Below are positions 1 through 11,047 of a stretch of DNA of 64,000 bases, piece after piece. Position 1 is the first letter of the stretch; the number at the start of each line of letters is the position of its first letter. Position numbers and translations under genes: made by a program. The notes under the pieces are model-generated. The model made no database searches and was not told the DNA's origin. It was given only the letters and a program-made list of their open reading frames with translations. The DNA comes from Planctomycetota bacterium (GTDB lineage Bacteria > Planctomycetota > Phycisphaerae > Sedimentisphaerales > Anaerobacaceae): assembly GCA_014384025.1 (NCBI GenBank), contig JACNGQ010000246.1, positions 1 to 64,000 on the forward strand. Direction: 5' to 3'.

Positions 1-2
1 AC

Positions 3-1049
3 GGCGGCTCTCAGTCGTTACCGCTTGCCTATGACAATAGCGTTGGATACTCTGAGGCGACCATGACGCTGACTTCTCCACGTGACTGGACGGTAAATAA
101 TATTGGCATATTGACGATTTGGTTCAGAGGCGACCCGACTAATGCCGCTGAGCGGATGTATGTAGCTCTTAACGGCAGCGCAGTCGTTTCTAATGATAAT
201 CCTGCTGCAGCTCAAATATCTGCGTGGAGCCAATGGGATATAGATCTGCAGGCTTTCGCGGACCAGGGTGTCAATTTGGCTAATGTCAATACGATCAGCC
301 TTGGTTTCGGTGATAAGAGCAACCCGCAGGCCGGTGGTCCGGGTATGGTATTCTTTGACGATATACGTCTTTATCCACCGGAGCAGGAACCCGAGCCGGA
401 AGCAGATCCGTCTCTTGTTATATACTATTCCTTCGACGAAGTCGGTGATATTGTCGCAGACCAATCCGGCAAAGGCCACGACGGCGTCGTAGTCGGTGAC
501 GTCACGGCAAATGCCGATGGAGTGAACGGTGGAGCTGCCAATTTCGCAAACGGTGGTTTCCTCGACCTGGACGGCCCAAGTTTTCCTGCCGAAGATATCC
601 CGACATCCGCTATGACTCTCGCCGCCTGGATAAAAATTGCCAATACGGGCGGAGATCACGAGATATTCAACGCCAGAGCATCTGACGAAAGCTGGATTAT
701 GCACCCTGAACCCAAGAGCAGCGGCGACATTAGATGGCTACTTCGCTCTTATGGCGGGGCTACAATCTTCCAGATTCGTGCAGGTACTGTAACCTGGGAT
801 GAATGGCTGCATTTTGCAGGCACTTACGACAAAGATTCCGGCAAAGCGGCCCTTTATATCAACGGGGAATTGATTGAGGAGATGGATGTTGCAAGCCCTG
901 CGGATATAGCCGGAGACTGGGACCTGGGTGCTCGCGTAGGAAAGACTATTGATGACGCAAGGCCTTTCACGGGGCTTATGGATGAGCTCCGCATGTACAC
1001 GCGGGCACTGTCACAGGACGAGATACTGGAAATTATGCAAGGTATGTGA
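3..1049 (+). CDS. LamG-domain secreted protein, C-terminal part (5' end beyond window)
   Basis: Frame stays open to the window edge: GGSQSLPLAYDNSVGYSEATMTLTSPRDWTVNNIGILTIWFRG matches the C-terminal module of the 30156..33443 protein; then a LamG-like domain (YYSFDEVGDIVADQSGKGHDG...GLMDELRMYTRALSQDEI). Confidence 0.85.
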   Translation, partial: GGSQSLPLAYDNSVGYSEATMTLTSPRDWTVNNIGILTIWFRGDPTNAAERMYVALNGSAVVSNDNPAAAQISAWSQWDIDLQAFADQGVNLANVNTISLGFGDKSNPQAGGPGMVFFDDIRLYPPEQEPEPEADPSLVIYYSFDEVGDIVADQSGKGHDGVVVGDVTANADGVNGGAANFANGGFLDLDGPSFPAEDIPTSAMTLAAWIKIANTGGDHEIFNARASDESWIMHPEPKSSGDIRWLLRSYGGATIFQIRAGTVTWDEWLHFAGTYDKDSGKAALYINGELIEEMDVASPADIAGDWDLGARVGKTIDDARPFTGLMDELRMYTRALSQDEILEIMQGM

Positions 1050-1098
1050 TCAGCATAGACGATGCTAAACTATTAGCTAAAGATGTTACACCAATTTT

Positions 1099-1137
1099 GG
1101 GCTTATACTGATTGATTTGGTATAAGCCCTTTTTTTT
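1099..1137 (+). terminator. Intrinsic terminator after the LamG gene
   Basis: GGGCTTATAC...GTATAAGCCC stem followed by T8. Confidence 0.9.
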
Positions 1138-1143
1138 CAACAA

Positions 1144-2274
1144 TTATTTTTTAGCAGATGGATCGGGTAAAGGTATTGGTGCTGTAAGTTTAGGTCCGCT
1201 GGGATTAGTGCTATAGTCGAACTTGAGCGTTTGGGGTAATTCACCCGGTGTTGTTGCGCTGCCAAGTAACCTGTCGTGTTCGGCTAAGATGGCAGGCATG
1301 CTATTCCCACCAAGAGCCCTTCTTATAGTCATTTGCGGTTTTAGAAGCGTACTGATACATTTTTCTTCGATATCCGCCAGGACAGAGATCAAGTGACTTT
1401 TTTGGGTATCGTTCAAAATATCAGCACCCTTGACATATCTTTGTATCACATAGGAATATAACTGTGCAAAACATCGAGCTACAGCAGTCTTTGAAGTGGC
1501 TGATGTTGAACCGGAAGACTGGGAAGCTGAGGGTATTTTGCTGCTGAGATATTTCAAGATGGCACTATCATAAAGTTCATACTTCACTGTCCAGGCGGCA
1601 TATTGTTTAATTCTGATATCAGCTATTTGGCACAGTAATTGTTCTGCCTGTGGTATCTTTACACCGGCTGCAAACTGAGCTATCAAAGCTATTATCTCAG
1701 GTGTGCTGGTATCGAGAATCTCTGTAAATTTAGCTGCAAGAACCGCTGCCTGATTCGAGTTTGCCGGGATATTTAACTGTGTTATGATGTCCGGGCTGGT
1801 AAGAGAATGGACCGCCCAGTAACGAATTACCATATTCTCATTTTTCAGCATTGGGACAGCCTGGTTCGCCAATTCCAGATCGTTCAGGCCATCAACCAGA
1901 ATCAAAAGATTAATCGTTACTCCGGTTATCCTCTCCTGACGCGGCAATTGTTGGGCGTCGAGAAAGCCCTGGGCGATATATCTGCGAGCAGACTCTGAAA
2001 ACTGTTGAGCGTACTGGCCTTGTTGGCTCTGAGTGCTCTGTCTGCTGAGAATGACCGTGCGAAGCTGAGCTATTGACGTAAAATCCCGGGCACCGACCAA
2101 CTCCTTTATCGCCTCAGCAAGAAAATCATCGATAATTTTTAAGTCACTATTATCGAGCACGGCCTTTTTGCGTACATTGTCAACTTCTCTGGTATTGACG
2201 GCTTTAGAGCCCGGATTCATTACCAAAATCAAAAAAACCACCAAAACAGCGAAAATCACCCATTTTATCTTCAT
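1144..2274 (-). CDS. Hypothetical exported/membrane-anchored helical protein
   Basis: 376-aa ORF with N-terminal hydrophobic segment WVIFAVLVVFLILVM and alpha-helical, HEAT-like content. Confidence 0.7.
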   Translation of the reverse strand: MKIKWVIFAVLVVFLILVMNPGSKAVNTREVDNVRKKAVLDNSDLKIIDDFLAEAIKELVGARDFTSIAQLRTVILSRQSTQSQQGQYAQQFSESARRYIAQGFLDAQQLPRQERITGVTINLLILVDGLNDLELANQAVPMLKNENMVIRYWAVHSLTSPDIITQLNIPANSNQAAVLAAKFTEILDTSTPEIIALIAQFAAGVKIPQAEQLLCQIADIRIKQYAAWTVKYELYDSAILKYLSSKIPSASQSSGSTSATSKTAVARCFAQLYSYVIQRYVKGADILNDTQKSHLISVLADIEEKCISTLLKPQMTIRRALGGNSMPAILAEHDRLLGSATTPGELPQTLKFDYSTNPSGPKLTAPIPLPDPSAKK

Positions 2275-2625
2275 TTTGTAAACACCCTTAAAAATGCCGG
2301 TTGTGGTTTAGACAATCTCCAGTTTATACCTATACCCAATATCACCCAGTTTAACTTTAAAAGCCTAATTTGTCAAGGGAATTTGCCACCGGAGTAAAAA
2401 GCATTAAAAATGCCTTTCGCGATTGGCCTTTTTCCTTATTAACTTTTTCATGGAAAGCAGGTAAAAATTGGTATAATATCGTGAAAAGTTGGTAAGTGAA
2501 AGACGAATAAACTATCGATGGGAAATTATTTATCGGACAAAAACAATGAGCAGGCCGTACTTTATTAAAGCTATGTTTTTGAGTGTAGCAACGGAGCTCG
2601 ACAGATGGTCTTTTTCTGTTAAGGT

Positions 2626-4074
2626 ATGTCAATGACCGAATCATCTTCAAAACTTGTTCGCATCGATCCTTTTCGTCTGCATATGGAACGCCGTGGCAGG
2701 ATGGTTACTGATGCGACCATATATGCCTCCGAAGGCATCAAACTCGAACCTGATGCGGTAAGTCAGCTTTGCGATGCCGCCTGTCTGCTGCCGGCCAGGA
2801 AGGTTCTGGCTACTGCTGATATACATGTCGGCTTCGGCATACCTATCGGGGCCGTATTGGGGCTGGAGGAAGCAATTATGCCTCCTGCCGTCGGGTATGA
2901 CATAAATTGCGGGATGAGGCTGTTGCGCAGTCCCTTTTCAAAAGGCGATATTGATACCGACAAAATTGCTGCCGATATAGCCCGTGACATTCCGCTTGGC
3001 GAGGGCAGGGAAAATCTGCAATTGGGCAAAACCCAAATTGAGACTGTTATAAATAAAGGTGTTTCTGCTATACCGGATATTGCACAAAGAAGCAACCACC
3101 GGGCCTGGGAGGCTTTTGACCCGGACGAGTTCGCAGATGACATTTTAAGAATCGAAGAAAACGGTCGCTTGCCCGCCGAGCCGGCCGCGGTTCCAAAGAG
3201 AGCAGTACAAAAAGGATGCAATCAGCTCGGTACACTTGGAGGAGGAAACCACTTTATTGAGATACAATATGTCCAGGAAGTCTTTGACAATAATTTAGCG
3301 AAGGGATTCGGTCTTTTCAAAAACCAGCTCGTTGTAATGATACATTCCGGCTCGCGCAGGTTCGGCTATGAAATCGCCGATGAATATATGAATGTCGCTG
3401 CCAGGATACCGGAGAATGCCGACCGCAAAAAGATGCTTTCTTATTTGTCCACGGAGAGCAGGGCGGGTAAAAATTATATACAGGCGATGGGGGCGGCCGC
3501 TAATTTTGCCTTTACGAATCGCCACATTATGGCTTTGCTGGTTAGACGCTGTTTTAACAGGATGTTTGGGCCCACGCCGCTGTCACTCGTTTATGATATT
3601 GCTCATAATATGGCAAAGCTCGAAACCCATAGCGGTAAACGTCTTTGGGTCCATCGCAAGGGTGCTACTCGTGCTTTCGGTCCGAAGCAGATGAGCGACA
3701 GTATTTTTGCCCAGACCGGCCAGCCAATAATAACGCCCGGCTCAATGGGCACCGCAAGTTTTCTTCTTGTTGGGACCGGCGATTCCGAGGAGTCTTTGAA
3801 TTCAGTTAACCACGGCGCCGGCAGGATTATGAGCCGTACCGCCGCCCGAGGAAAGGCCCGTAACGGTAGAATTATAACGCCGGCCCAGATTACCGATGAT
3901 CAGTTCAATCGCAGTATGAAAGGCATAAAAGTCATTGCGGGAAATAAAAGTAAAATTAAAGAGGAAGCGCCCGGCGCTTACAAAGATATCGAGGAGGTTG
4001 TTCGAATTGTCATCGAGTGCGGCTGGGCCAAAGCCGTTGCCCGAATGGTACCTTTAGCCGTATTAAAAGGCTAA
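2626..4074 (+). CDS. rtcB: RtcB family RNA ligase
   Basis: Motifs EEAIMPPAVGYDINCGMRLLRS, LGGGNHFIEIQ, HSGSRRFG, VNHGAGRIMSR. Confidence 0.93.
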   Translation: MSMTESSSKLVRIDPFRLHMERRGRMVTDATIYASEGIKLEPDAVSQLCDAACLLPARKVLATADIHVGFGIPIGAVLGLEEAIMPPAVGYDINCGMRLLRSPFSKGDIDTDKIAADIARDIPLGEGRENLQLGKTQIETVINKGVSAIPDIAQRSNHRAWEAFDPDEFADDILRIEENGRLPAEPAAVPKRAVQKGCNQLGTLGGGNHFIEIQYVQEVFDNNLAKGFGLFKNQLVVMIHSGSRRFGYEIADEYMNVAARIPENADRKKMLSYLSTESRAGKNYIQAMGAAANFAFTNRHIMALLVRRCFNRMFGPTPLSLVYDIAHNMAKLETHSGKRLWVHRKGATRAFGPKQMSDSIFAQTGQPIITPGSMGTASFLLVGTGDSEESLNSVNHGAGRIMSRTAARGKARNGRIITPAQITDDQFNRSMKGIKVIAGNKSKIKEEAPGAYKDIEEVVRIVIECGWAKAVARMVPLAVLKG

Positions 4075-4135
4075 TCCCGGATTTTCCGTATTAAGAGAAA
4101 CAATTTGATTTGAAGAGAAATTGAAAGGTGAAAAA

Positions 4136-5911
4136 ATGCTTCGTAACATTTTAAGCGGGAAATGTAAATCCTGTATTGTTGTTTTGTCAATTTTGGTTTC
4201 TGTTTTCATATCACCTCAGACGACTTGTGCCGCGGACAATACCTTTGAAGTTGACGTTCGTACGGACGTGAAGATTCCAATGCGGGATGGAGTACAGCTT
4301 TCTGCTCATATTTTCCTTCCAAAAGCAGAGGGCAAGTTTCCTGTTATACTGGTTCGCTCACCTTACGGCAAAGGGGATGAAAAAAACGGCGATGGTCTTT
4401 TCTATGCCTCCAGTGGTTATGTTTTTATCAGCCAGGACTGTCGAGGCAAGGGGGCCTCTCAGGGTCAATGGGAGCCTTTCTTAAATGAAGACGCCGATGG
4501 CCGGGACACTCAGAAGTGGGTCCTCAGTCAGCCCTGGTGTAACGGTAAAATCGGTACCTCCGGCGGTTCATATGTCGGATTTACGCAATGGATAACGGCG
4601 CCTAATGCGGGTCAGCATCTGAAGGCTATCTTTAGTGTCGTGCCTCTTATAGATACGTATGGAGATGCCGCCTATGCTGGTGGGGCATTTAATCTGGCCC
4701 TATTGATGGGCTGGGGCAGTATGGTATCATATAACCCGGGGGAAGAAATTACCATACTTGGTTGGGGAGGTGATGACTGGATTATGGCTTACCGAACTCT
4801 GCCGCTTAGTCAATGGGACAGGGCAATTGACCGTAAAGTCCAGTACCTGCGGGATTGGGTTGCCCATCCTGTTTTTGATGATTACTGGGCCAAACGCGGT
4901 GTGCGTAATCGATGGCAGGATATCACAGTGCCTATCTTTGCCGTGGGCGGCTGGTATGACATTTTCGCCAATAGTGTATTCGAACATATCAATGCCGTCA
5001 AGTCAAAGTCCCGTTCCCTTAAGGCTCGAAATCACCAGCATGTCCTGATGGGACCCTGGGGGCACGGAATAAGTCAGAATGGTAAGGTCGGTGATTTGGA
5101 TTTTGGACAAGATTCCGTGATTAAACTGCATGAGATTCAGACTAAATGGTTTGATTACTGGTTGAAGGGCAAGGATGCCGGCGGTTATAAGTGGGCGCCT
5201 TTTCGTATTTTTGTTATGGGTCGCAACGAGTGGGGGGATGAACAGGAGGGGGCCCCGGGTCGGGCTCGGTTTTCACCATATTATTTTTACAGCCGGGGGT
5301 CAGCAAACGCACCTTAAGGGGGTGGGAGATTAAGGACGATTAAGCCCGCCAATGAATCCTTCGATAGCTTTGTGTATGACCCGAACAATCCCGTTCCAAC
5401 GCTTGGTGGCTGCAACCTGGTTGGCTGTCCTGCCGGGCCGCGGGACCAGACCAGGGCTGAAAATCGAAACGATGTTCTTGTTTTCACAAGTGACGAACTG
5501 GAAACCGAACTGGAGGTTACCGGGCCGGTAAAAGTAATTCTTTATGCCGCCAGCTCTGCGAGTGATACGGACTGGACGGCAAAATTAGTCGATGTTCATC
5601 CAGATGGCCGTCCCATCAATCTATGCGATGGCATCATGCGTGCGCGATATCGGGAGTCGGCCGGAAATCCAACGTTGATTCAGCCCGGGAAAATATATCG
5701 ATATGAGATTGACTTATGGGTTACAAGTAACGTTTTCTTAGCCGGGCATAAGTTACGTGTTGAGATATCCAGCAGCAATTTTCCCCGTTTTGACCGAAAT
5801 CCTAACACGGGAGCCGATTTTGGTAAAAGTGCTGAAATAATAAAGGCAACCCAAACTATCTACCACGACTTGGAACACCCTTCGCATATCCTTTTACCTG
5901 TTATTCCCTGA
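4136..5911 (+). pseudogene. CocE/NonD family hydrolase (X-Pro dipeptidyl-peptidase S15 type) interrupted by one in-frame TAA at 5315-5317
   Basis: ORFs 4121..5317 and 5372..5911 share a frame. Upstream part has the S15 core (IPMRDGVQLSAHIFLP, GTSGGSYVGFTQW); downstream part has the jelly-roll domain (SFVYDPNNPVPTLGG...LRVEISSSNFPRFDRNPNTG). Only one stop separates them. Confidence 0.85.
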
Positions 5912-6162
5912 CTGAAAAGAGTGTAGCAGACTGAATTCATATTCTGGTTTAGATCATAGTCAATGTTTTATAGGACTATTCGGGGTGGATTCAAAATCAT
6001 TGTGCCATGCAAGTGGTATTTTCAGCAGTTCTTAAGATAATTTCCTGAAATTATTCTTATGGTCGATTTGTGCTTTTCAATCTATTTCTTATATTTTAAT
6101 TGTATGAAGCAAGCCGTGTTGTGCGACTTGCTAATCAAGACTAATTTTAAAGGGGGCATATT

Positions 6163-7128
6163 ATGGCCGGCAAAAGAAGAATGATGGTCGCTGTGATGGT
6201 TACATTTGGTTTAATACTCATCGGATGTAACAGCCAAATTGCGGATTTTCATGAGGCGATGAGGTCAGGAAATCTTGAAATGGCTGAAGCCTTGTTGGCG
6301 GAAAAGCCTACTCTTGTGGATACACAACAGGATGGCCGGATTCCGATATTTGAGGCGTTCCAGGAGGAACAAATAAACATGGTTTTGCTTCTGATTGACA
6401 GCGGCGTGGATTTAAATGTACAAGATGAAAGTGGCTTTACTCCCCTGCACTATGCCGCCCAGAAAGGCTATGTGGAGGTTGCTGAGCTTATCACAGCCCA
6501 AGCGGTCAATATAGATGCAGTAAATATGAACGGAGAAACTCCTTTGCACATTGCTTCCAGATTCGGATGGGTGGATGTCGTCGAAGTTCTGCTTGCCGCC
6601 GGAGCGGATGTGAATTTTGAAAATCCGTCACAAAGAACTGCTTTGCATATTGCTGCCAAAGTAGGTTATTCGGATGTGGTTCAGGCTTTGATAGCCGGGC
6701 AGGCAAACCTGAATCCTCAAGATCCCAAACAACACACTCCTTTGCACCTTGCAGCCAGAGTAGGTAATGTAGATGCCGTTCAGGCCCTGATAGACGCAGG
6801 AGCAAATGTCGATGCGGAAAATTACATAAGACGAACTCCTCTACATCTTGCAGCAAAAGTTGGTAACGTGGAAGTGGTCGAGGCACTGCTCATAGGTAAA
6901 GCAAATATTGAGGCAAAAGATAGAAGTCCGGGCCGGACAGCTCTTCATTATGCGGCCCAGCAGGACCATAAGGACGTTACTGAACTGCTGCTTAGCTTTG
7001 GAGCAGACGTGAATGCGACAGATTTGTTGTCCCGTACACCTCTGTACTGGGCATCAATTCGAGTTAAGAAGGATGGAGTTTGTCACGAAGTGGTCGAATT
7101 GCTAAAATCACATAATGCGCGCTACTAA
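6163..7128 (+). CDS. Ankyrin-repeat lipoprotein
   Basis: Lipobox-like LILIGC and multiple ankyrin repeats (GFTPLHYAAQKGYVEVAELI, RTPLHLAAKVGNVEVVEALL). Confidence 0.92.
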   Translation: MAGKRRMMVAVMVTFGLILIGCNSQIADFHEAMRSGNLEMAEALLAEKPTLVDTQQDGRIPIFEAFQEEQINMVLLLIDSGVDLNVQDESGFTPLHYAAQKGYVEVAELITAQAVNIDAVNMNGETPLHIASRFGWVDVVEVLLAAGADVNFENPSQRTALHIAAKVGYSDVVQALIAGQANLNPQDPKQHTPLHLAARVGNVDAVQALIDAGANVDAENYIRRTPLHLAAKVGNVEVVEALLIGKANIEAKDRSPGRTALHYAAQQDHKDVTELLLSFGADVNATDLLSRTPLYWASIRVKKDGVCHEVVELLKSHNARY

Positions 7129-7170
7129 GAGCAGTTTTGTGCTGTGAAGTCCTTTTAATAATGCTATCAA

Positions 7171-7216
7171 AGGGCTGTGGGTCTCGAACTGATCGGGACT
7201 TGCAGCCCTTTTGTTA
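7171..7216 (+). terminator. Intrinsic terminator
   Basis: AGGGCTG...CAGCCCT stem followed by TTTTGTTATT. Confidence 0.75.
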
Positions 7217-7411
7217 TTACCCATGCTGCCGGATTTTCCGAATCCGGTTTTTTACTTAAATTCCTATCATCGGTAACAATTCTCAGCAAAATAGCATAAA
7301 AACGGCCAACAAATCGTTGCATTTATTGTCTAAAGTCTTATGCTAATACGAGACAAAATTGGGTGTTTTTTGACAGCTCAAAGATTTATAGCTGATTATC
7401 GGAAAATTAAA

Positions 7412-8497
7412 ATGGCTAAACGCCTTGTTGTTTTTATAACTTTGCTTTTGGTACCGGTTTTTATTGTCGGTTGCGTACCCAAAGAGACTGAACATAATAT
7501 TATCGAGTCTGATGGTATTGCATCTGTTCTGAGCGAATCCGATCAGGTTGAGCCTGATAAAATTGAATCTGTTGGTTCCAAGCCTAATAATATCCAGCCT
7601 GACATGGTAGAGCAAAATGAGCCTGAGCAGCCGAAGGTTGTGGTTGGAGAGATTACACTTGCTGAGCCAGATTCCGGTGAGGTTGAGCAGGCCGGCGTTG
7701 AGCCTGATGAGCAGGAAATTAAACCGGCTGTTTCTTTTCACGGCAAATGTGCCCAGATACTGAAAGACTTCGTCGATGAGAAAGGGATGGTTGATTATAC
7801 AACGCTGCGGCGACAAAGGCTGAGGTTGAAAGCTCTCCTGCGGGAATTTGAAAAGCTTGACCCTAATGAATACAGAACCTGGACAAAAGAAAATAAAATC
7901 GCCTTCTGGCTCAATGCGTATAACATCCAGATACTGAAAATAATTACCGACAATTATCCCATTCAATCCTCGCGAATCCTTCGTCTTTATCCTGGCTGGG
8001 GTCCTAACAGTATCCTTCACATAAAGGGGATATGGACCGATTATAAGTTTCTTGTGATGGATGAGGAATTTACTTTGTCGGAGATCGACAAGCGTTTTTT
8101 CCGTAAAGAGTTTGATGACCCGAGAATATATTTTGCCCTATCCAAAGGCAGCTTGTCGAGTCCGCCATTGCGTAATGAGCCGTATTACGGGCACAGGCTC
8201 AATAAGCAACTGGAAGACCAGGTCAAAAGATTTCTATCCAGCCCGCTTGCCTTACATATAGACACCGAAAAACAGAGAGTATATTTGTCATCTTTATTTC
8301 AGTCATCCTCATATGGCAATGAATTTATTGGTAAATTCGCTATAGACAAAAAATTCAAGGACCATGAGCCAACTACACGGGCTGTTCTGAATTTTATTAC
8401 TAATTATGTTTCGAGGGAACAAGTTACTTTCCTTGAAGTAGGAAACTATTCTGTTAAATATATGAAGTACGACTGGACAATTAACGATGGTTCGTAG
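7412..8497 (+). CDS. DUF547-like lipoprotein
   Basis: Lipobox FIVGC; DUF547-like core VDYTTL...KIAFWLNAYNIQILKII...DPRIYFALSKGSLSSPPLRNEPY. Confidence 0.8.
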   Translation: MAKRLVVFITLLLVPVFIVGCVPKETEHNIIESDGIASVLSESDQVEPDKIESVGSKPNNIQPDMVEQNEPEQPKVVVGEITLAEPDSGEVEQAGVEPDEQEIKPAVSFHGKCAQILKDFVDEKGMVDYTTLRRQRLRLKALLREFEKLDPNEYRTWTKENKIAFWLNAYNIQILKIITDNYPIQSSRILRLYPGWGPNSILHIKGIWTDYKFLVMDEEFTLSEIDKRFFRKEFDDPRIYFALSKGSLSSPPLRNEPYYGHRLNKQLEDQVKRFLSSPLALHIDTEKQRVYLSSLFQSSSYGNEFIGKFAIDKKFKDHEPTTRAVLNFITNYVSREQVTFLEVGNYSVKYMKYDWTINDGS

Positions 8498-8548
8498 TCT
8501 GTCCATTATGAACCATGAATTATGAGAAGTTGAAAGGAAAAATAACAA

Positions 8549-9751
8549 ATGGCTAAAAAATCGAATCAAAGCAATCTCCACCTTGATACCAACAAATACC
8601 TTTTCACCAGTGAGTCTGTTACGATGGGTCATCCTGACAAAGTGGCCGACCACGTATCCGACGCAATCCTTGATGCAATGCTCGCACAGGATCCCAAAAG
8701 CCGGGTGGCTTGTGAAACATTAGTAACAACCGGCCTGGTCGTAGTCGCCGGTGAAATCACAACAAAAGCATATGTTGACATCCCGGGCGTTATCAGAAAG
8801 ACAATCAAAGAAATCGGTTACGACGACCCATCAATAGGTTTCGATGGTGATGACTGCGCCGTGATTGTTTCAATTGACAATCAAAGCCCTGACATCTCGC
8901 AGGGTGTAACTGAAGGTACCGGCCTGCACAAGGAGCAGGGGGCCGGCGACCAGGGTCTGATGTTCGGATATGCTTGCAAAGAAACTCCAGCCCTTATGCC
9001 GATGCCGATTCGATTGGCCCACGCCTTGACGACCAGGCTGGAAAAAGTCCGCCAGAATAAAAAGCTTCCCTGGTTGCGGCCTGACGGCAAGAGCCAGGTA
9101 ACTATCGAATACGAAGACGGCAAACCCAGACGTATCCATACGGTTGTCGTATCCACTCAGCATGCCCCGACTATTACCTATAGAAAATTACAAAAACAAA
9201 TCATCGAAAAGGTCATCATGCCGGTTCTGCCAAAACGTCTTGTTGACAAAAAAACCATATTTCACATCAATCCAACGGGTAGATTTGTCGTGGGCGGCCC
9301 AAAAGGTGATTGCGGTCTTACCGGCAGGAAAATTATTGTAGATACTTATGGTGGAAGAGGCAGCCATGGCGGCGGCGCCTTTAGCGGAAAAGATCCCACA
9401 AAGGTTGACAGAACAGCAAGCTACATGGCTCGATATATCGCTAAAAACGTAGTTGCAGCAGGACTGGCCGACGCATGTGAAGTCCAGTTGTCCTATGCCA
9501 TCGGAGTAGCCGAGCCCATCTCTGTCCTGGTAGATACTGAGGGAACCGCAAAAATCAGTGAGCAAAAGATAAGCCAAATTGTAAGAAAGTTTTTCCCCCT
9601 AACTCCGAAGGCTATGATCAGGCATTTAAATCTCGCTCGTCCAATTTTTGCCCAGACCTCTTACGGCGGGCATTTCGGACGAAATTTGCCGAACTTTACC
9701 TGGGAAAAGACCGATATGGCCGTCAAACTCCGAAAAGCCGCAGGATTATAG
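8549..9751 (+). CDS. metK: S-adenosylmethionine synthetase
   Basis: [72 protein letters not shown]. Confidence 0.97.
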   Translation: MAKKSNQSNLHLDTNKYLFTSESVTMGHPDKVADHVSDAILDAMLAQDPKSRVACETLVTTGLVVVAGEITTKAYVDIPGVIRKTIKEIGYDDPSIGFDGDDCAVIVSIDNQSPDISQGVTEGTGLHKEQGAGDQGLMFGYACKETPALMPMPIRLAHALTTRLEKVRQNKKLPWLRPDGKSQVTIEYEDGKPRRIHTVVVSTQHAPTITYRKLQKQIIEKVIMPVLPKRLVDKKTIFHINPTGRFVVGGPKGDCGLTGRKIIVDTYGGRGSHGGGAFSGKDPTKVDRTASYMARYIAKNVVAAGLADACEVQLSYAIGVAEPISVLVDTEGTAKISEQKISQIVRKFFPLTPKAMIRHLNLARPIFAQTSYGGHFGRNLPNFTWEKTDMAVKLRKAAGL

Positions 9752-9851
9752 GTGTAAATGCCGTGTGGGTGCCCTGATTTTCGTGGATGCTGGTATTTTT
9801 TCCAGTTTTTCAGCGATTTTTTGTAAGTTTTCTGCACTTCAGTGCTCTAAT

Positions 9852-10424
9852 ATGGTGGTCATGGCCGAAACGATTGATGATGAACGTCTCGTCGAACAAT
9901 TTAATCGGGGTGACGAATCTGCTTTTGACAGGATTGTCGGGCAATATTCGTCCGATGTTGCATCACTGGCCAGTCGATTGCTCGGCTGGTCCGGCGAGGT
10001 CGAAGATGTTACGCAAGACATCTTCCTCGCTGCATTTCTCGGCCTGAAAAAATTTCGCTGCGATTGCAGCCTTAGAACCTGGCTCTTTACCATAACGGTC
10101 AATAAATGCCGCAGTTACCGATATAAGCGAATGCTCCAGAGGCGTCGAATATCACAGGTTGCTGATAAAGCTATTGATGCTTCGGCGGGCACAGCGGATA
10201 AGTCCTCTATGGACAACGAGACTTTCGACCGTATTCGTCGTGCTATTCAAGCTTTACCTGCTAAATATCGTGAGGCGGTCGTATTAAGGTATCTGCAAGA
10301 GCTTCCAGCCGAACAAATCAGCCGGATTCTCGGAATATCTAAAAACGCATTGCAGGTCCGGCTGAACCGCGCCAGGGCACGTTTAAGAGATGACCTGGGT
10401 GAACTGACAAAGGAGAAATTATGA
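9852..10424 (+). CDS. ECF-type RNA polymerase sigma factor
   Basis: Sigma70 r2 (DVTQDIFLAAFLGLKKFRCDCSLRTWLFTITVNKCRSYRYKR) and r4 (LPAKYREAVVLRYLQELPAEQISRILGISKNALQVRLNRARARLR). Start moved to ATG 9852 because the longer ORF runs into metK. Confidence 0.93.
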   Translation: MVVMAETIDDERLVEQFNRGDESAFDRIVGQYSSDVASLASRLLGWSGEVEDVTQDIFLAAFLGLKKFRCDCSLRTWLFTITVNKCRSYRYKRMLQRRRISQVADKAIDASAGTADKSSMDNETFDRIRRAIQALPAKYREAVVLRYLQELPAEQISRILGISKNALQVRLNRARARLRDDLGELTKEKL

Positions 10425-11047
10425 CAGAAGACCAAATAAAACAACTGCTTCAGGAAGCAGACCGTATAGCGGGCCTGCCAGGCCCCGTTTCTGCCAATCT
10501 CTCCGCCATAGTCCGTCGCCGTGCCCATCGGAGACATTTGCGTATAAGTATAACCGCTCCTCTGGCTGCGGCCGCTGTTATTCTGATAGCTGTCGGTATC
10601 TCGAACTTTACATTCAGGCCGACTGAAAAAACAAAAGACCAGGAGAAAATCGTCTTGCTTGAAAAACAGTTTGAACAGCTCCAGGCAAAAACTGATGCCG
10701 CAATAAACCTCATACAGGAGATGCTTGTTGCCGAGCAAAAACAACACTCGCTTAATGAACTCGAAGTCCAGCTTGCAAGTATTCCCGACCCACTCGAAGA
10801 AATACAGAGGCAGGTTGATAAAACCGCTTCTATCCTCATATATCAGGCAGACCGTTTGTATCGCGAGCTAAACAGAACGGATTCCGCAGTCGAGACCTAC
10901 AACCGAGTCATCGAGCTTTTCCCGAAGACTAACCAGGCACAGAAAGCACGACAGCGATTATTAGAAATCGAAAGCAGAAAGTTCAACAAAATAGATTCAA
11001 AAGGAGAGTTGAAATGGAAGCCACAAATCGTTTCGTTATCTTGTTAA
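10421..11047 (+). CDS. Putative anti-sigma-like single-TM protein
   Basis: ATGA overlap with the sigma factor; TM segment ITAPLAAAAVILIAVGISNF; coiled-coil/TPR-like C-terminus. Confidence 0.75.
   Translation: MTEDQIKQLLQEADRIAGLPGPVSANLSAIVRRRAHRRHLRISITAPLAAAAVILIAVGISNFTFRPTEKTKDQEKIVLLEKQFEQLQAKTDAAINLIQEMLVAEQKQHSLNELEVQLASIPDPLEEIQRQVDKTASILIYQADRLYRELNRTDSAVETYNRVIELFPKTNQAQKARQRLLEIESRKFNKIDSKGELKWKPQIVSLSC

Noticed and set aside
18-704. 228-aa minus-strand ORF antisense to the LamG gene
   Set aside because: The plus-strand frame encodes a recognisable LamG domain; the antisense ORF has no family motif and looks like a codon-bias artefact.
5315-5317. Selenocysteine or pyrrolysine recoding in the CocE gene
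   Set aside because: The stop is TAA, not TGA or TAG.
7343-8020. 225-aa minus-strand ORF antisense to the DUF547 gene
   Set aside because: Low-complexity translation opposite a recognisable lipoprotein; no start context or motif.
8498-8548. SAM riboswitch upstream of metK
   Set aside because: Only ~50 nt between genes and no recognisable SAM-I type structure.
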